A DNA stretch of 64,000 nucleotides, taken from positions 2,171,501-2,235,500 of the forward strand of contig NZ_JALJWP010000001.1 in the NCBI RefSeq assembly GCF_024169245.1. Direction: 5' to 3'. The stretch comes from Pseudomonas koreensis. Its GTDB lineage: Bacteria > Pseudomonadota > Gammaproteobacteria > Pseudomonadales > Pseudomonadaceae. This document shows positions 49,401 to 57,593 of the stretch, piece after piece (the first letter of the stretch is position 1; the number at the start of each line of letters is the position of its first letter). The notes beneath the pieces are model-generated. The model was not told the origin of the DNA and ran no database searches. It saw only the letters and a program-made list of their open reading frames with translations. Made by a program: the position numbers and the translations under genes.

Positions 49401-49433
49401 CTATGGGCAAACTCGTAAAAACAATGGGTGCAT
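49401..49433 (-). CDS. 10-residue leader peptide ORF upstream of speC
   Basis: ATG 49433 to TAG 49401 encodes MHPLFLRVCP. GGAGGG (49439-49444) lies exactly 5 bases before the ATG, a better ribosome site than that of speC itself. The stop TAG is part of the TAGGAG that forms the speC ribosome site, so terminating ribosomes would sit on the speC start region. The last sense codon is Pro, a residue that slows peptide release. Translation and function are inferred. Confidence 0.5.
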   Translation of the reverse strand: MHPLFLRVCP

Positions 49434-49495
49434 GAACGCCCTCCGTATCCCCACTTTGGTTCGCCTACTTCCCAAGGCATGTCGCCGAAAGCAAA

Positions 49496-49529
49496 AAGGC
49501 CCAGAGATGTGCCGCTATCCCTTGGCCTT
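49496..49529 (-). promoter_or_regulatory. Terminator-like hairpin in the speC leader
   Basis: On the - strand AAGGCC-A-AGGGAT, an 8-base loop, ATCTCT-G-GGCCTT, then TTTGCTTT: a 12-bp stem with one internal mismatch and a T-rich tail. It lies between the candidate speC promoter and the leader ORF and could act as an attenuator. Confidence 0.5.
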
Positions 49530-49590
49530 GCTGTCTCGTCGTCAGTACTTGAGCCGGATGGATCGTTTCCAGCATGGACGTTCGGCGCGA

Positions 49591-49619
49591 ACTTTAGGGC
49601 GTGAGGGGCGTGAGATCAA
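49591..49619 (-). promoter_or_regulatory. Candidate sigma-70 promoter of speC
   Basis: On the - strand TTGATC (49614-49619), a 17-base spacer and TAAAGT (49591-49596). The predicted start near 49584 gives a leader of about 195 bases. The spacer contains GTGAG-type direct repeats (on + strand) that could bind a regulator. Confidence 0.5.
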
Positions 49620-49921
49620 CTAAAAATGTCGCGTTTTTGCACGCTTCTGACGTGCGTCGCGTTCATCACTCCTTGTACCCGACCGAGATGACGGACAGAT
49701 GTTCCCGGCGAATTTTCGAGTGTTAAACATATCTGCACGTTCGAGGTTTTTGTCAGCCAAGTTGTCGATAAGTCTGATAACTGCAACATCGGCGACGTTG
49801 GCAGCGAGGGAGTGTCAGGAGCGGGATTTTGGAGAGGGGAAGTCGTGAATCTGCGCGGCTTTTGCAGGTTTGCTTGTTGAGATTCTTTGCCGCCCTGTGA
49901 ACATCGGTAATTCACACCGAT
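49620..49921. other. Gene-free spacer upstream of the speC promoter
   Basis: About 300 bases with no convincing gene. A 99-codon open frame on the - strand lacks protein-like composition and a ribosome site. I see no clear structured RNA or repeat here. Confidence 0.6.
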
Positions 49922-50019
49922 CCCTGTAGGAGTGAGCCTGCTCGCGATAGCTTTTTCCCAGACAATATATTTGTCGACCGGGATGACGCCATCGCGAGCA
50001 GGCTCACTCCTACAAGGGA
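49922..50019. repeat. REP doublet (GTAGGAGTGAGCCTGCTCGCGA variant)
   Basis: Inverted pair of the GAGCCTGCTCGCGA family with GTAGGAGTGAGC instead of GTGGGAGCGAGC at the outer ends. It lies between speC and the convergent-side end of the ABC transporter operon. Confidence 0.83.
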
Positions 50020-50045
50020 CTGCATTTGCGCAGGCTAATCGGAGA

Positions 50046-51203
50046 TCAAGCCACTACTGTCTCAGCCGGCGAGACGATATTGGTCTTCATCCCTCGCGAA
50101 CGTCCCGAGCTCAGGTATGCCGCAATCGACTCCTGCGTCACCTCGCCGAGGAACACCCGTTCGGCGTCCATCACCGGCAACCAGGCGCGGTTGAACTCAT
50201 ACATGCGCGACAGCAGGATGCGCAGGTGCTCGTCGTACGCCGCCGTGGCGTTGAATTCACGGAGGAATTGCGCGCAGGTGCCGGTCTGGCGGTGCAGGTC
50301 GCGACGGCGCACATAACCCAGTGCCTTGTTCTCGGCACAAGTGACCACGACATAGCGACGGTCGTGCTCGTCCATCAATTCCAGCGCATCGGCCACTGGC
50401 GTCTCAGGGCTCACCGACGGCGCGTTGTCCGCCGCATCTTCCGCCTTCACCAACAACAGACGTTTGAGCGTGCTGTCCTGGCCGACGAAACTGCTGACAA
50501 AGTCGTCTGCCGGATGCGCGAGCAGGGTGTCCGGATGATCGATCTGCAGTAGCTTGCCGGCGCGGAAGATGGCGATCTTGTCGCCCAGCTTGATGGCTTC
50601 GTCGATATCGTGGCTGACCATGATCACGGTCTTGTTCAGCGCGCGCTGCATCTCGAAGAACTCGTTCTGAATCATCTCGCGGTTGATCGGGTCGACCGCG
50701 CCGAACGGTTCGTCCATCAACAGCAGCGGGGCATCTGCCGCCAATGCACGGATCACGCCGATCCGCTGTTGCTGACCACCGGACAGTTCCCGCGGATAAC
50801 GATGCAGATACTGCTTGGGCTCGAGCTTGATCATGCTCATCAGTTCGCGAGCGCGGTCGTGGCATTTCTGTTTGTCCCAGCCGAGCAGCTTCGGCACGAC
50901 GACGATGTTCTCTTCGATGGTCATGTTCGGGAACAGACCGATCTGCTGGATCACATAGCCGATGTTGCGGCGCAGGGTCACTTCGTCGAGATCGGTGGTG
51001 TCTTCGCCGTTGATGAGGATCTTGCCCGAAGTCGGTTTGATCAGGCGGTTGATCATTTTCAGCGTGGTGCTTTTGCCGCAACCCGATGGCCCGAGGAACA
51101 CGCAGATCTCGCCTTCATTGACGGTCAGGCTTACCGAGTCCACGGCTTTGACATCTTTGCCGTTGCTTTGGAAGGTCTTGCTGAGGTTTTGAAGTTCGAT
51201 CAT
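50046..51203 (-). CDS. Quaternary-amine/osmoprotectant ABC transporter ATP-binding protein (OpuCA/OsmV-like)
   Basis: 385 residues from ATG 51203 (MIELQNLSKTFQ). Walker A GPSGCGKST, Q-loop VIQQIGLFPNM, signature ELSGGQQQRIGV, Walker B LLLMDEPFGAVD and the switch His in VSHDIDEA. Two C-terminal CBS domains follow (about 265-375, e.g. ALELMDEHDRRYVVVT), as in OpuCA-type ATPases, where they sense ionic strength or nucleotides. Last gene of a four-gene operon. The start overlaps the stop of the upstream permease gene (ATGA). Confidence 0.93.
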   Translation of the reverse strand: MIELQNLSKTFQSNGKDVKAVDSVSLTVNEGEICVFLGPSGCGKSTTLKMINRLIKPTSGKILINGEDTTDLDEVTLRRNIGYVIQQIGLFPNMTIEENIVVVPKLLGWDKQKCHDRARELMSMIKLEPKQYLHRYPRELSGGQQQRIGVIRALAADAPLLLMDEPFGAVDPINREMIQNEFFEMQRALNKTVIMVSHDIDEAIKLGDKIAIFRAGKLLQIDHPDTLLAHPADDFVSSFVGQDSTLKRLLLVKAEDAADNAPSVSPETPVADALELMDEHDRRYVVVTCAENKALGYVRRRDLHRQTGTCAQFLREFNATAAYDEHLRILLSRMYEFNRAWLPVMDAERVFLGEVTQESIAAYLSSGRSRGMKTNIVSPAETVVA

Positions 51204-51853
51204 TTCAGGAGTCCTTTTGGAGTCAGCGAGCGTTGCAGCCACTGCAAAACGAGATCGGCGAAAATCGCCAGAAGACTGACCAGCAGCGCGCCGACGATAA
51301 GCATCGACATGTCACTGCGGCTGATGGAGGCGAGGATCAACACACCGAGGCCGCCGGCGCCGATGGTCGCGGCGATGGTCATTACGCCGATGTTCATCAC
51401 CACGGCGGTACGCACACCGGCGAGGATCACCGGCACCGCAATCGGCAGTTCAACCATGCGCAGGCGCTGGCCGAAGGTCATGCCGATACCCCGTGCAGCT
51501 TCACGGATGCCCGGTTCAACGCCAGTCAGGGCGAGATAGGTGTTGCGCATGATCGGCAGCAACGAATAAAGGAACACTGCGGTGATCGCCGGCAGCGGCC
51601 CCAGGCCCTGGCCGAACTTGGAGTAGAACGGCAGCAGCAGGCCGAACAGGGCAATCGACGGCACGGTCAGCAGCACCGTGGCGCTGGCCTGCAAGGGGCC
51701 GGCGAGGCTCGGAAAGCGCGTCATCAGAATGCCCAGCGGCACGCCGATGACGATCGCCAGGGTCACGGCGATGCCGACCAGGGTGATGTGCTGCCAGGTC
51801 AGGTGCATCACCTGCTGCCAGTCGAGATGGGAAAAGGCGTTCAGAAATTCCAT
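51200..51853 (-). CDS. Osmoprotectant ABC transporter permease (OpuCB/OsmW-like)
   Basis: 217 residues with five or six membrane helices and the binding-protein-dependent transport motif EAARGIGMTFGQRLRMVELP that contacts the ATPase. It lies 13 bases after the binding-protein gene and overlaps the ATPase gene by 4 bases. It pairs with a second permease encoded upstream, giving a heterodimeric channel for glycine betaine, choline or related compounds. Confidence 0.92.
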   Translation of the reverse strand: MEFLNAFSHLDWQQVMHLTWQHITLVGIAVTLAIVIGVPLGILMTRFPSLAGPLQASATVLLTVPSIALFGLLLPFYSKFGQGLGPLPAITAVFLYSLLPIMRNTYLALTGVEPGIREAARGIGMTFGQRLRMVELPIAVPVILAGVRTAVVMNIGVMTIAATIGAGGLGVLILASISRSDMSMLIVGALLVSLLAIFADLVLQWLQRSLTPKGLLK

Positions 51854-51866
51854 GACTTCTCCTCTC

Positions 51867-52760
51867 TTAATTCAGTGGATGCTGGCGCAGGAAATCGGCG
51901 GCAACGGACGATGGGCTTTCGTGATCGACATCCACCCGCGCGTTGAGCTGGCGCATGGTTTCGTCATCGAACAGTTCAGCCAGCGGCTTGAGTTGCTCGG
52001 CCAGTTTCGGATTGGCGTCCAGCGTGGCCTGACGCACTACGGGAGCTGCGGTGTAGTCGGGGAAGTAATGCTTGTCGTCTTCCAGCAACTTCAGGCCGAA
52101 CGCATTGAGCCGGCCATCGGTGGTGTAGACCAGACCGGCAAACACCTGACCGTTGCGCAGCGCGGTGTAGACCAGGCCGGCGTCCATCTGACGGATGTTC
52201 TTGCGGGTCAGGTTCATGTCGTAGAGCTTGACCATGCCGTCGAGACCGTCCGAGCGGTTGGCGAACTCGGTATCCAGCGCCACCAGATGATTGGTCTTGG
52301 CCTCGGCGCGCAGCACTTCGTTGAGCTGGCTGATGTTGCCGATCTGCGGATATTCCTCAGCCACTTTCTTGGGGAGGGCGAGGGCGTAGGTGTTGCTGAA
52401 TTTCGACGGCGTCAGCCAGATCAGGCCTTTTTTTGCGTCGAGTTCTTTGACCCGGGCGTAGGACTGCGCGCTGTCGAGTTTTTCCGTGACGTGGTTGTAG
52501 GCTACCAGCGACACGCCGGTGTATTCCCAGAGCAGGTCCAACTGGCCGCTTTCGTGGGCGCTGCGAGCGAGGTTGCTGCCCAGACCGCCAGTGATCTGCG
52601 CGTCGTAGCCTTTGCTGCGCAGGTATTGCGCGGTGATTTCGGCGAGCAGGGTCTGCTCGGTGAATACGCGCGCGCCGAGGCGGATGAGCGGTTTTTCAGC
52701 GGCTTGCGCGATTCCTGCGAACAGCATGAGGCAGCCTACGATCAAGCTAAGTCGTTTCAT
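51867..52760 (-). CDS. Osmoprotectant ABC transporter substrate-binding protein (OpuCC/OsmX-like)
   Basis: 297 residues from ATG 52760. Signal peptide MKRLSLIVGCLMLFAGIAQA with cleavage after AQA; no lipobox, so a soluble periplasmic protein. OpuAC-type fold with IRLGARVFTEQTLLAEI, the ITGGLGSN segment and LDLLWEYTGVSLVAYNH near the binding site. The exact ligand cannot be told by eye. It lies between the two permease genes. Confidence 0.92.
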   Translation of the reverse strand: MKRLSLIVGCLMLFAGIAQAAEKPLIRLGARVFTEQTLLAEITAQYLRSKGYDAQITGGLGSNLARSAHESGQLDLLWEYTGVSLVAYNHVTEKLDSAQSYARVKELDAKKGLIWLTPSKFSNTYALALPKKVAEEYPQIGNISQLNEVLRAEAKTNHLVALDTEFANRSDGLDGMVKLYDMNLTRKNIRQMDAGLVYTALRNGQVFAGLVYTTDGRLNAFGLKLLEDDKHYFPDYTAAPVVRQATLDANPKLAEQLKPLAELFDDETMRQLNARVDVDHESPSSVAADFLRQHPLN

Positions 52761-52780
52761 AAATATTCCTTCGCAGAGCC

Positions 52781-53497
52781 TTAAGACGGGCGCAAACCGC
52801 GTTCCAGCCAGAGACGGCTGGCGAGGGTGACCACGCCATCGAGCAGCAGCGCCAGCAGCGCGGTGCACGCGGCGCCGAGCAGCAGTTGCGGCTGATTGTT
52901 CAGGGCGATGCCGGGGAAGATCAGGCTGCCGAGGCTGTTGGCGCCGATCAGGAACGCCAGCGGCGCGGTGCCGACGTTGATGGCCAGAGCGACACGCACG
53001 CCACCGACGATGATCGGCACGGCGTTGGGCAATTCGACTTTCCACAGCACTTGGCGCGGGGTCATGCCGATGCCGACTGCGGCTTCTTTCAGCGAGCCCT
53101 GCACATTTTTCAGGCCTTCGTAGGTGTTGCGCACGATCGGCAACAGGGAGGCGAGGAACAGCGCAAAGATTGCCGGGCCACTGCCGATGCCGAGGATGCC
53201 CAGCGCGATCGCGAGCACGGCCAGCGGTGGCACGGTGTTGCCGATATTGAAGATCTGCATGAAGCGTTCGGCGCGGCCGACCATGGTCGGGCGGCTGAGG
53301 AAGATGCCGGCGGGGATGCCCACGACAAGGGCGGCCAGCATGGAAGCGAGGACAAGAATCAGATGAGCTTGCAGGTAAAACAACAAATCGTCGCGGTAGT
53401 GTTCGATCGTGTTGATGCCGATCCAGTGGACCAGCAGGGCCAGGAGCGCGATCACCACCGCACCTCCCATCAGCCCTTTGCCATAGCGGATAGCCAC
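52781..53497 (-). CDS. Osmoprotectant ABC transporter permease (OpuCD/OsmY-like)
   Basis: 238 residues from GTG 53497, chosen because AAGGAG lies 7 bases upstream; a longer frame from 53551 has no ribosome site. It has about six membrane helices and the coupling motif EAAVGIGMTPRQVLWKVELP. First gene of the operon permease - binding protein - permease - ATPase on the - strand. Confidence 0.9.
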   Translation of the reverse strand: MAIRYGKGLMGGAVVIALLALLVHWIGINTIEHYRDDLLFYLQAHLILVLASMLAALVVGIPAGIFLSRPTMVGRAERFMQIFNIGNTVPPLAVLAIALGILGIGSGPAIFALFLASLLPIVRNTYEGLKNVQGSLKEAAVGIGMTPRQVLWKVELPNAVPIIVGGVRVALAINVGTAPLAFLIGANSLGSLIFPGIALNNQPQLLLGAACTALLALLLDGVVTLASRLWLERGLRPS

Positions 53498-53744
53498 AGG
53501 CGGACTCCTTTTTTTGTAGTCGGCGAGCGCTGCTCCGCGTGGCAGGACCATTTCTGGTTGCCGAAGTCAGCGTTCGCGAAAAGTAGCCGTTTTCCAGCAC
53601 CGGCCAAGCGGCGTGAAAGCGAGCCATGAGCGCAGCCTCGTCAGGCTAACTTGCTGATTTTTCAGCCCCTGACGAAAATTCGTAACAGGGGATGGACGTC
53701 TCCGAGCTTTAAAAGGTTCCCACATAAGATGCCATCTGGCCACC
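53498..53744. other. Upstream region of the transporter operon
   Basis: The operon promoter must lie here or in the next 170 bases, but I see no clear -35/-10 pair, operator or RNA structure. It leads into a REP doublet and the prfC promoter. Confidence 0.5.
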
Positions 53745-53828
53745 TGTAGGAGCTGTCGAAGGCTGCGATCTTTTGACTTTGCTGGTAAAAAACACGATCA
53801 AAAGATCGCAGCCTGCGGCAGCTCCTAC
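53745..53828. repeat. REP doublet with unlike arms
   Basis: Left arm GTAGGAGCTGTCGAAGGCTG, right arm the inverse of the GCCGCAGGCTGCGATC type. The arms therefore come from two sub-types (TCGAAGG and GCCGCAGG). Confidence 0.8.
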
Positions 53829-53876
53829 GGGTTTCGCGCGGCCGAGGGACGGTGGTTTGGCGATCACTTTTTAAGC

Positions 53877-53882
53877 TATACT
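53877..53882 (+). promoter_or_regulatory. Candidate -10 box of prfC
   Basis: TATACT, 38 bases before the prfC ATG, in an otherwise gene-free gap. No good -35 is seen (a GGTTTG-like stretch sits at the right distance). Confidence 0.4.
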
Positions 53883-53919
53883 CGCCGCCCTTTTTTGAAT
53901 CACCGCCAGGCGATTTCCC

Positions 53920-55503
53920 ATGACCCAACAGGCCGCCGAAGTCGCGAAACGCCGCACTTTCGCCATTATTTCCCACCCCGATGCCGGTAAAACCACGATC
54001 ACCGAAAAGCTCCTGTTGATGGGCAAGGCGATCGCAGTGGCCGGTACGGTGAAATCCCGCAAATCCGATCGCCATGCGACATCCGACTGGATGGAGATGG
54101 AGAAGCAGCGGGGTATTTCCATTACCACGTCGGTCATGCAGTTCCCCTATCGCGAACACATGATCAACCTGCTCGACACCCCGGGCCACGAAGACTTCTC
54201 CGAAGATACCTACCGCACCCTGACAGCGGTGGACTCGGCGTTGATGGTTCTCGACGGCGGTAAAGGTGTCGAGCCACGGACCATTGCGCTGATGGACGTC
54301 TGCCGTCTGCGTGATACGCCGATCGTCAGCTTCATCAACAAACTCGACCGTGACATCCGCGACCCGATCGAACTGCTCGACGAAATCGAAGCCGTTCTGA
54401 AGATCAAGGCTGCGCCGATCACCTGGCCGATCGGTTGCTATCGCGACTTCAAGGGCGTGTACCACCTGGCTGACGACTACATCATCGTCTACACCGCCGG
54501 TCATGGCCACGAACGCACCGAAACCAAGATCATCGAAAAACTCGACTCCGACGAGGCGCGCGCGCACTTGGGCGATGAGTACGAGCGCTTCATCGAACAG
54601 CTGGAACTGGTGCAGGGCGCCTGCCACGAATTCAACCAGCAGGAATTCCTCGACGGTCAACTGACCCCGGTGTTCTTCGGTACCGCGCTGGGCAATTTTG
54701 GTGTCGACCACGTGCTCGATGCTGTCGTCGATTGGGCGCCGCGTCCGCTGGCCCGGGTGGCCAACGAACGCACCGTCGAGCCGGTGGAAGAGAAGTTCTC
54801 GGGCTTCATCTTCAAGATCCAGGCGAACATGGACCCGAAACACCGCGACCGCATCGCCTTCATGCGTATCTGCTCCGGCAAGTACGAAAAAGGCATGAAG
54901 ATGCGCCACGTACGCACCGGCAAGGACGTGCGCATCGGCGACGCCCTGACGTTCTTCTCCTCCGAGCGTGAACAGCTCGAAGAGGCCTACGCCGGCGACA
55001 TCATCGGTCTGCACAACCACGGCACGATCCAGATCGGCGACACCTTCAGCGAAGGCGAAGTCCTCGGTTTCACCGGTATTCCGCACTTCGCCCCGGAACT
55101 GTTCCGTCGCGTGCGTCTGCGTGATCCGCTGAAATCCAAGCAGTTGCGTCAGGGCCTGCAGCAGTTGGCGGAAGAGGGCGCGACCCAGGTGTTCTTCCCC
55201 GAGCGCAGCAACGACATCATTCTTGGCGCCGTCGGTGTGCTGCAGTTCGATGTGGTCGCCAGCCGCTTGAAAGAGGAATACAAGGTCGAGTGCTCGTATG
55301 AGCCGATCACTGTGTATTCGGCGCGCTGGATCGAGTGCGATGACAAGAAGAAGCTTGAGGAGTTTTCCAACAAGGCGGTGGAGAACCTCGCGCTGGATGG
55401 CGGTGGGCATCTGACCTATCTGGCGCCGACGCGGGTGAATCTGGCGTTGATGGAAGAGCGCTGGCCGGATGTGAAATTCCGCGCGACGCGGGAGCATCAT
55501 TAA
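53920..55503 (+). CDS. prfC: Peptide chain release factor 3
   Basis: GTPase that removes RF1 and RF2 from the ribosome after termination. 527 residues, family length. G1 [14 protein letters not shown]2/G3 region [14 protein letters not shown] and [15 protein letters not shown]4 [10 protein letters not shown]. The EF-G-like domains II and III follow. A strong terminator follows 21 bases after the stop. Confidence 0.97.
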   Translation: MTQQAAEVAKRRTFAIISHPDAGKTTITEKLLLMGKAIAVAGTVKSRKSDRHATSDWMEMEKQRGISITTSVMQFPYREHMINLLDTPGHEDFSEDTYRTLTAVDSALMVLDGGKGVEPRTIALMDVCRLRDTPIVSFINKLDRDIRDPIELLDEIEAVLKIKAAPITWPIGCYRDFKGVYHLADDYIIVYTAGHGHERTETKIIEKLDSDEARAHLGDEYERFIEQLELVQGACHEFNQQEFLDGQLTPVFFGTALGNFGVDHVLDAVVDWAPRPLARVANERTVEPVEEKFSGFIFKIQANMDPKHRDRIAFMRICSGKYEKGMKMRHVRTGKDVRIGDALTFFSSEREQLEEAYAGDIIGLHNHGTIQIGDTFSEGEVLGFTGIPHFAPELFRRVRLRDPLKSKQLRQGLQQLAEEGATQVFFPERSNDIILGAVGVLQFDVVASRLKEEYKVECSYEPITVYSARWIECDDKKKLEEFSNKAVENLALDGGGHLTYLAPTRVNLALMEERWPDVKFRATREHH

Positions 55504-55524
55504 GCGTTGAGCTGAGTTGTGCGA

Positions 55525-55559
55525 AAGCCCCTGAGGTGAAGACTTGGGGGCTTTTTTTT
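55525..55559 (+). terminator. Intrinsic terminator of prfC
   Basis: AAGCCCCTGAG ... CTTGGGGGCTT (55525-55553, with G-T pairs) followed by a run of T to 55559. Confidence 0.85.
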
Positions 55560-55560
55560 G

Positions 55561-55880
55561 CCGGGTGTATATCCGTTTCTGCGGGTGTTGCGGCAGGCGG
55601 TTTCGCCCTTACGGCGAGTCACCTTTTTCAGACGCCAAAAAGGTAACCCAAAAGGCTTGCTCCTGCGTTCGGCCCTCGCAGGCTCGGGTTCCTTCGCTCC
55701 GGGACTGATCCGGGCGCAGCGGCTCCGGTTTGCTTCGCTGCACCTCCTTCCGCTGTGTCTGGCTGCGCCAGACGGTCGCTGCGCTCCCACGCCCGGATCA
55801 ATCCCTCCGCTCAGCCTTCCGACGTCGCCGGTGGATCAAGATCAAGAGCAGGCGAGCTGACACTCGGCCTATTGAGTGGA
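55561..55880. repeat. GC-rich dispersed element (about 320 bp)
   Basis: Begins near CCGGGTGTATATCCGTT and ends near GACACTCGGCCTATTGAGTG, with the hallmarks TTTCGCCCTTACGGCGAGTC, AAAAAGGTAACCCAAAAGGC and AAGATCAAGAGCAGGCGAGC. I recognise this as a dispersed element of many pseudomonad genomes that is often mis-annotated as short Arg/Pro-rich hypothetical proteins. No coding function is supported here. Confidence 0.65.
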
Positions 55881-55921
55881 GAAAAGCGTGGGTGTTCGGC
55901 TTTTGATTTGCATTGTTGCTG

Positions 55922-56070
55922 CCCCTCACCCCAGCCCTCTCCCGAGGGAGAGGGAGCCGATTGATGAGCTGTTCAAATCCTGAGTTCGGCTCGGTATTTC
56001 AGGTCGGCGTACCTTGCCCGAACAACCCGGACAGTCCCCTCTCCCTCCGGGAGAGGGCTAGGGTGAGGGG
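55922..56070. repeat. GAGAGGG-ended MITE-like repeat, copy C
   Basis: 149 bases with the same inverted ends as copies A and B (CCCCTCACCCCAGCCCTCTC and GGGAGAGGGCTAGGGTGAGG) but a different core; only short patches such as CAGGTCGGCGT are shared. No DUF559 gene is next to it. Confidence 0.83.
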
Positions 56071-56080
56071 CTTTTGATCT

Positions 56081-56221
56081 TCAGCGCCGCGTGAAAAACG
56101 GAGTTGCATCCAGGTCAGGTGATTTCTCTGTAAGGCATTTTCCTTCAGCGTCGTAGCCATACTCTGCTTTTACGTCGCCTGACCTCACCCCCACGACATT
56201 CCAATCCAACCCGTCTACTGT
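56081..56221 (-). pseudogene. Short protein-like open frame, possible gene remnant
   Basis: 46 codons read on the - strand end at TGA (56081-56083), with the protein-like stretches DGLDWNVVGVRSGDVKAEYG and YDAEGKCLTEKSPDLDATPF. The frame is bounded upstream by TGA at 56222-56224. There is no ATG, and GTG codons at 56194 and 56188 lack a ribosome site. It is either a C-terminal remnant of a lost gene or a small unannotated protein. I do not recognise the family. Confidence 0.3.
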
Positions 56222-56252
56222 TCAGCAAACCCTCGCGCCCATCGGACGTTAC

Positions 56253-57434
56253 ATGCTCAAAGGACTGACCCACTTCCTGCACCCCACCGGCTATTTCACC
56301 CCCATGGCCTGGGTCCTCGCAGCGCTTTTATTCATCAATCGCCTAAGCGCCATGGTCAAGCTGTTCATGGCGTTGTACCTGCGTCAGGAGTTGGGGCTGG
56401 CGATTGAAACCGTCGGCTGGTTGCTCTCGGCGTATGGCGCTGGCTTGCTGGTTGGTTCGATGCTCGGTGGCTGGCTCAGTGATCATGTGCGTACGGCGCG
56501 GCTGACGGCGGCGCTGTTTTTCGTTTCGGTGTGGGTGCTGATGCTGTTGGGGCTGGTGACGCAGGTGCCGTGGTTGGCCGGTTTGCTGTTGCTCAGCGGT
56601 GTCATCGACGGGGCGATTCGGACGTTGCACCAGCGGCTGATCATGGAGTATTGCGAAGTTGCGCAGCGCTCGCGGGCGCAAGCATTGAGTCGGGTTGCGC
56701 GCAATCTGGGCATGGCCGCTGCCGGGGTGGCGGGTGGAGTGTTGGCGCAGGCTGACTTTCGGTGGGTGTTTTTTGTCAGTGCGGCGATGACGATGCTGGC
56801 GTTGCTGTGGTTCGTGCGCACGACGTGGCGGCGACCGGTGCTGGTGCTTGAAGACAACTCCTCCGATGGCTCAAGCGTGCCGTATCGGGACAAGCCGTTC
56901 CTCTGGCTGCTGGCGGCGACGGCCGTGCTCGGCATTGCATTCGACACGGTGTACAGCACGCTGGGCAATTATCTGCGGGATTATTACCACCTGAGCACGG
57001 AAGCGATCGGCTGGCAGTTCGGGCTCAATGCGCTGTTGGTGATCGCTTTGCAAATCCCGCTATCGCACTCGGTGGAGCGTTGGGGCTGGCGTTGGCAGAT
57101 GCTGGTTGGCAGTGTGCTGTTGGCCTGTGGATTGGGGATGTTGCCGTTCGGTTCCGGCTTGGCTTTTGTCTGTCTGTCGACGCTGATCTGGACGCTGGGC
57201 GAGGCGCTGTTCATGCCGCCGTTGAATGTACTGGCAATGCTCTTTGCCCAGAGCGGCAAGAGCGGTCAGTACTTCGGCTTGTTCTTTATGAGCTGGAGCG
57301 CCAGCGCGTTGTTGTCGCCGGTGCTCAGCGGTCAGCTCTACGGCCAGTATGGCGGGCACAGCGTGTGGCTGATGAGTGCGCTGCTGGTGTTGATCTCTAT
57401 TCCGCTGACCTGGCAGGCCACGCGCGCCGCTTAG
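56253..57434 (+). CDS. MFS transporter
   Basis: 393 residues with 12 predicted membrane helices and a central cytoplasmic loop near residues 195-215. The motif A region after helix 2 reads GGWLSDHVRTARLTA. It starts MLKGLTHFLHPTGYF. The substrate cannot be inferred. No regulator gene is adjacent; the upstream gap is filled with repeats. Confidence 0.88.
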   Translation: MLKGLTHFLHPTGYFTPMAWVLAALLFINRLSAMVKLFMALYLRQELGLAIETVGWLLSAYGAGLLVGSMLGGWLSDHVRTARLTAALFFVSVWVLMLLGLVTQVPWLAGLLLLSGVIDGAIRTLHQRLIMEYCEVAQRSRAQALSRVARNLGMAAAGVAGGVLAQADFRWVFFVSAAMTMLALLWFVRTTWRRPVLVLEDNSSDGSSVPYRDKPFLWLLAATAVLGIAFDTVYSTLGNYLRDYYHLSTEAIGWQFGLNALLVIALQIPLSHSVERWGWRWQMLVGSVLLACGLGMLPFGSGLAFVCLSTLIWTLGEALFMPPLNVLAMLFAQSGKSGQYFGLFFMSWSASALLSPVLSGQLYGQYGGHSVWLMSALLVLISIPLTWQATRAA

Positions 57435-57593
57435 CTGTTTCAGTTATTGGCTTTATTCGAAAGCAATCTGTCCGCCGATAGCATTTCTCCGCTAGCTGCC
57501 GCGTCCTAAGTGGTGAGCCGGGCGGATCGCGACTAGATTTCACACGGAGCCAGTCCGGCAAGCATGTCTTAGCGCAACAGGATGGAGTCGGCC

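Noticed and set aside
49265..49480. 71-codon - strand frame starting at 49480 and overlapping the speC start
   Set aside because: Weak ribosome site and mostly an out-of-frame reading of speC; the 10-codon ORF at 49433 is the better leader candidate.
49616..49915. 99-codon - strand frame upstream of speC
   Set aside because: No ribosome site; Ser/Thr/Leu-rich random-looking sequence; no neighbours that would need it.
55500..55790. 96-codon Arg/Lys-rich - strand frame after prfC
   Set aside because: Lies in the prfC terminator and the dispersed GC-rich element; such frames are common false calls.
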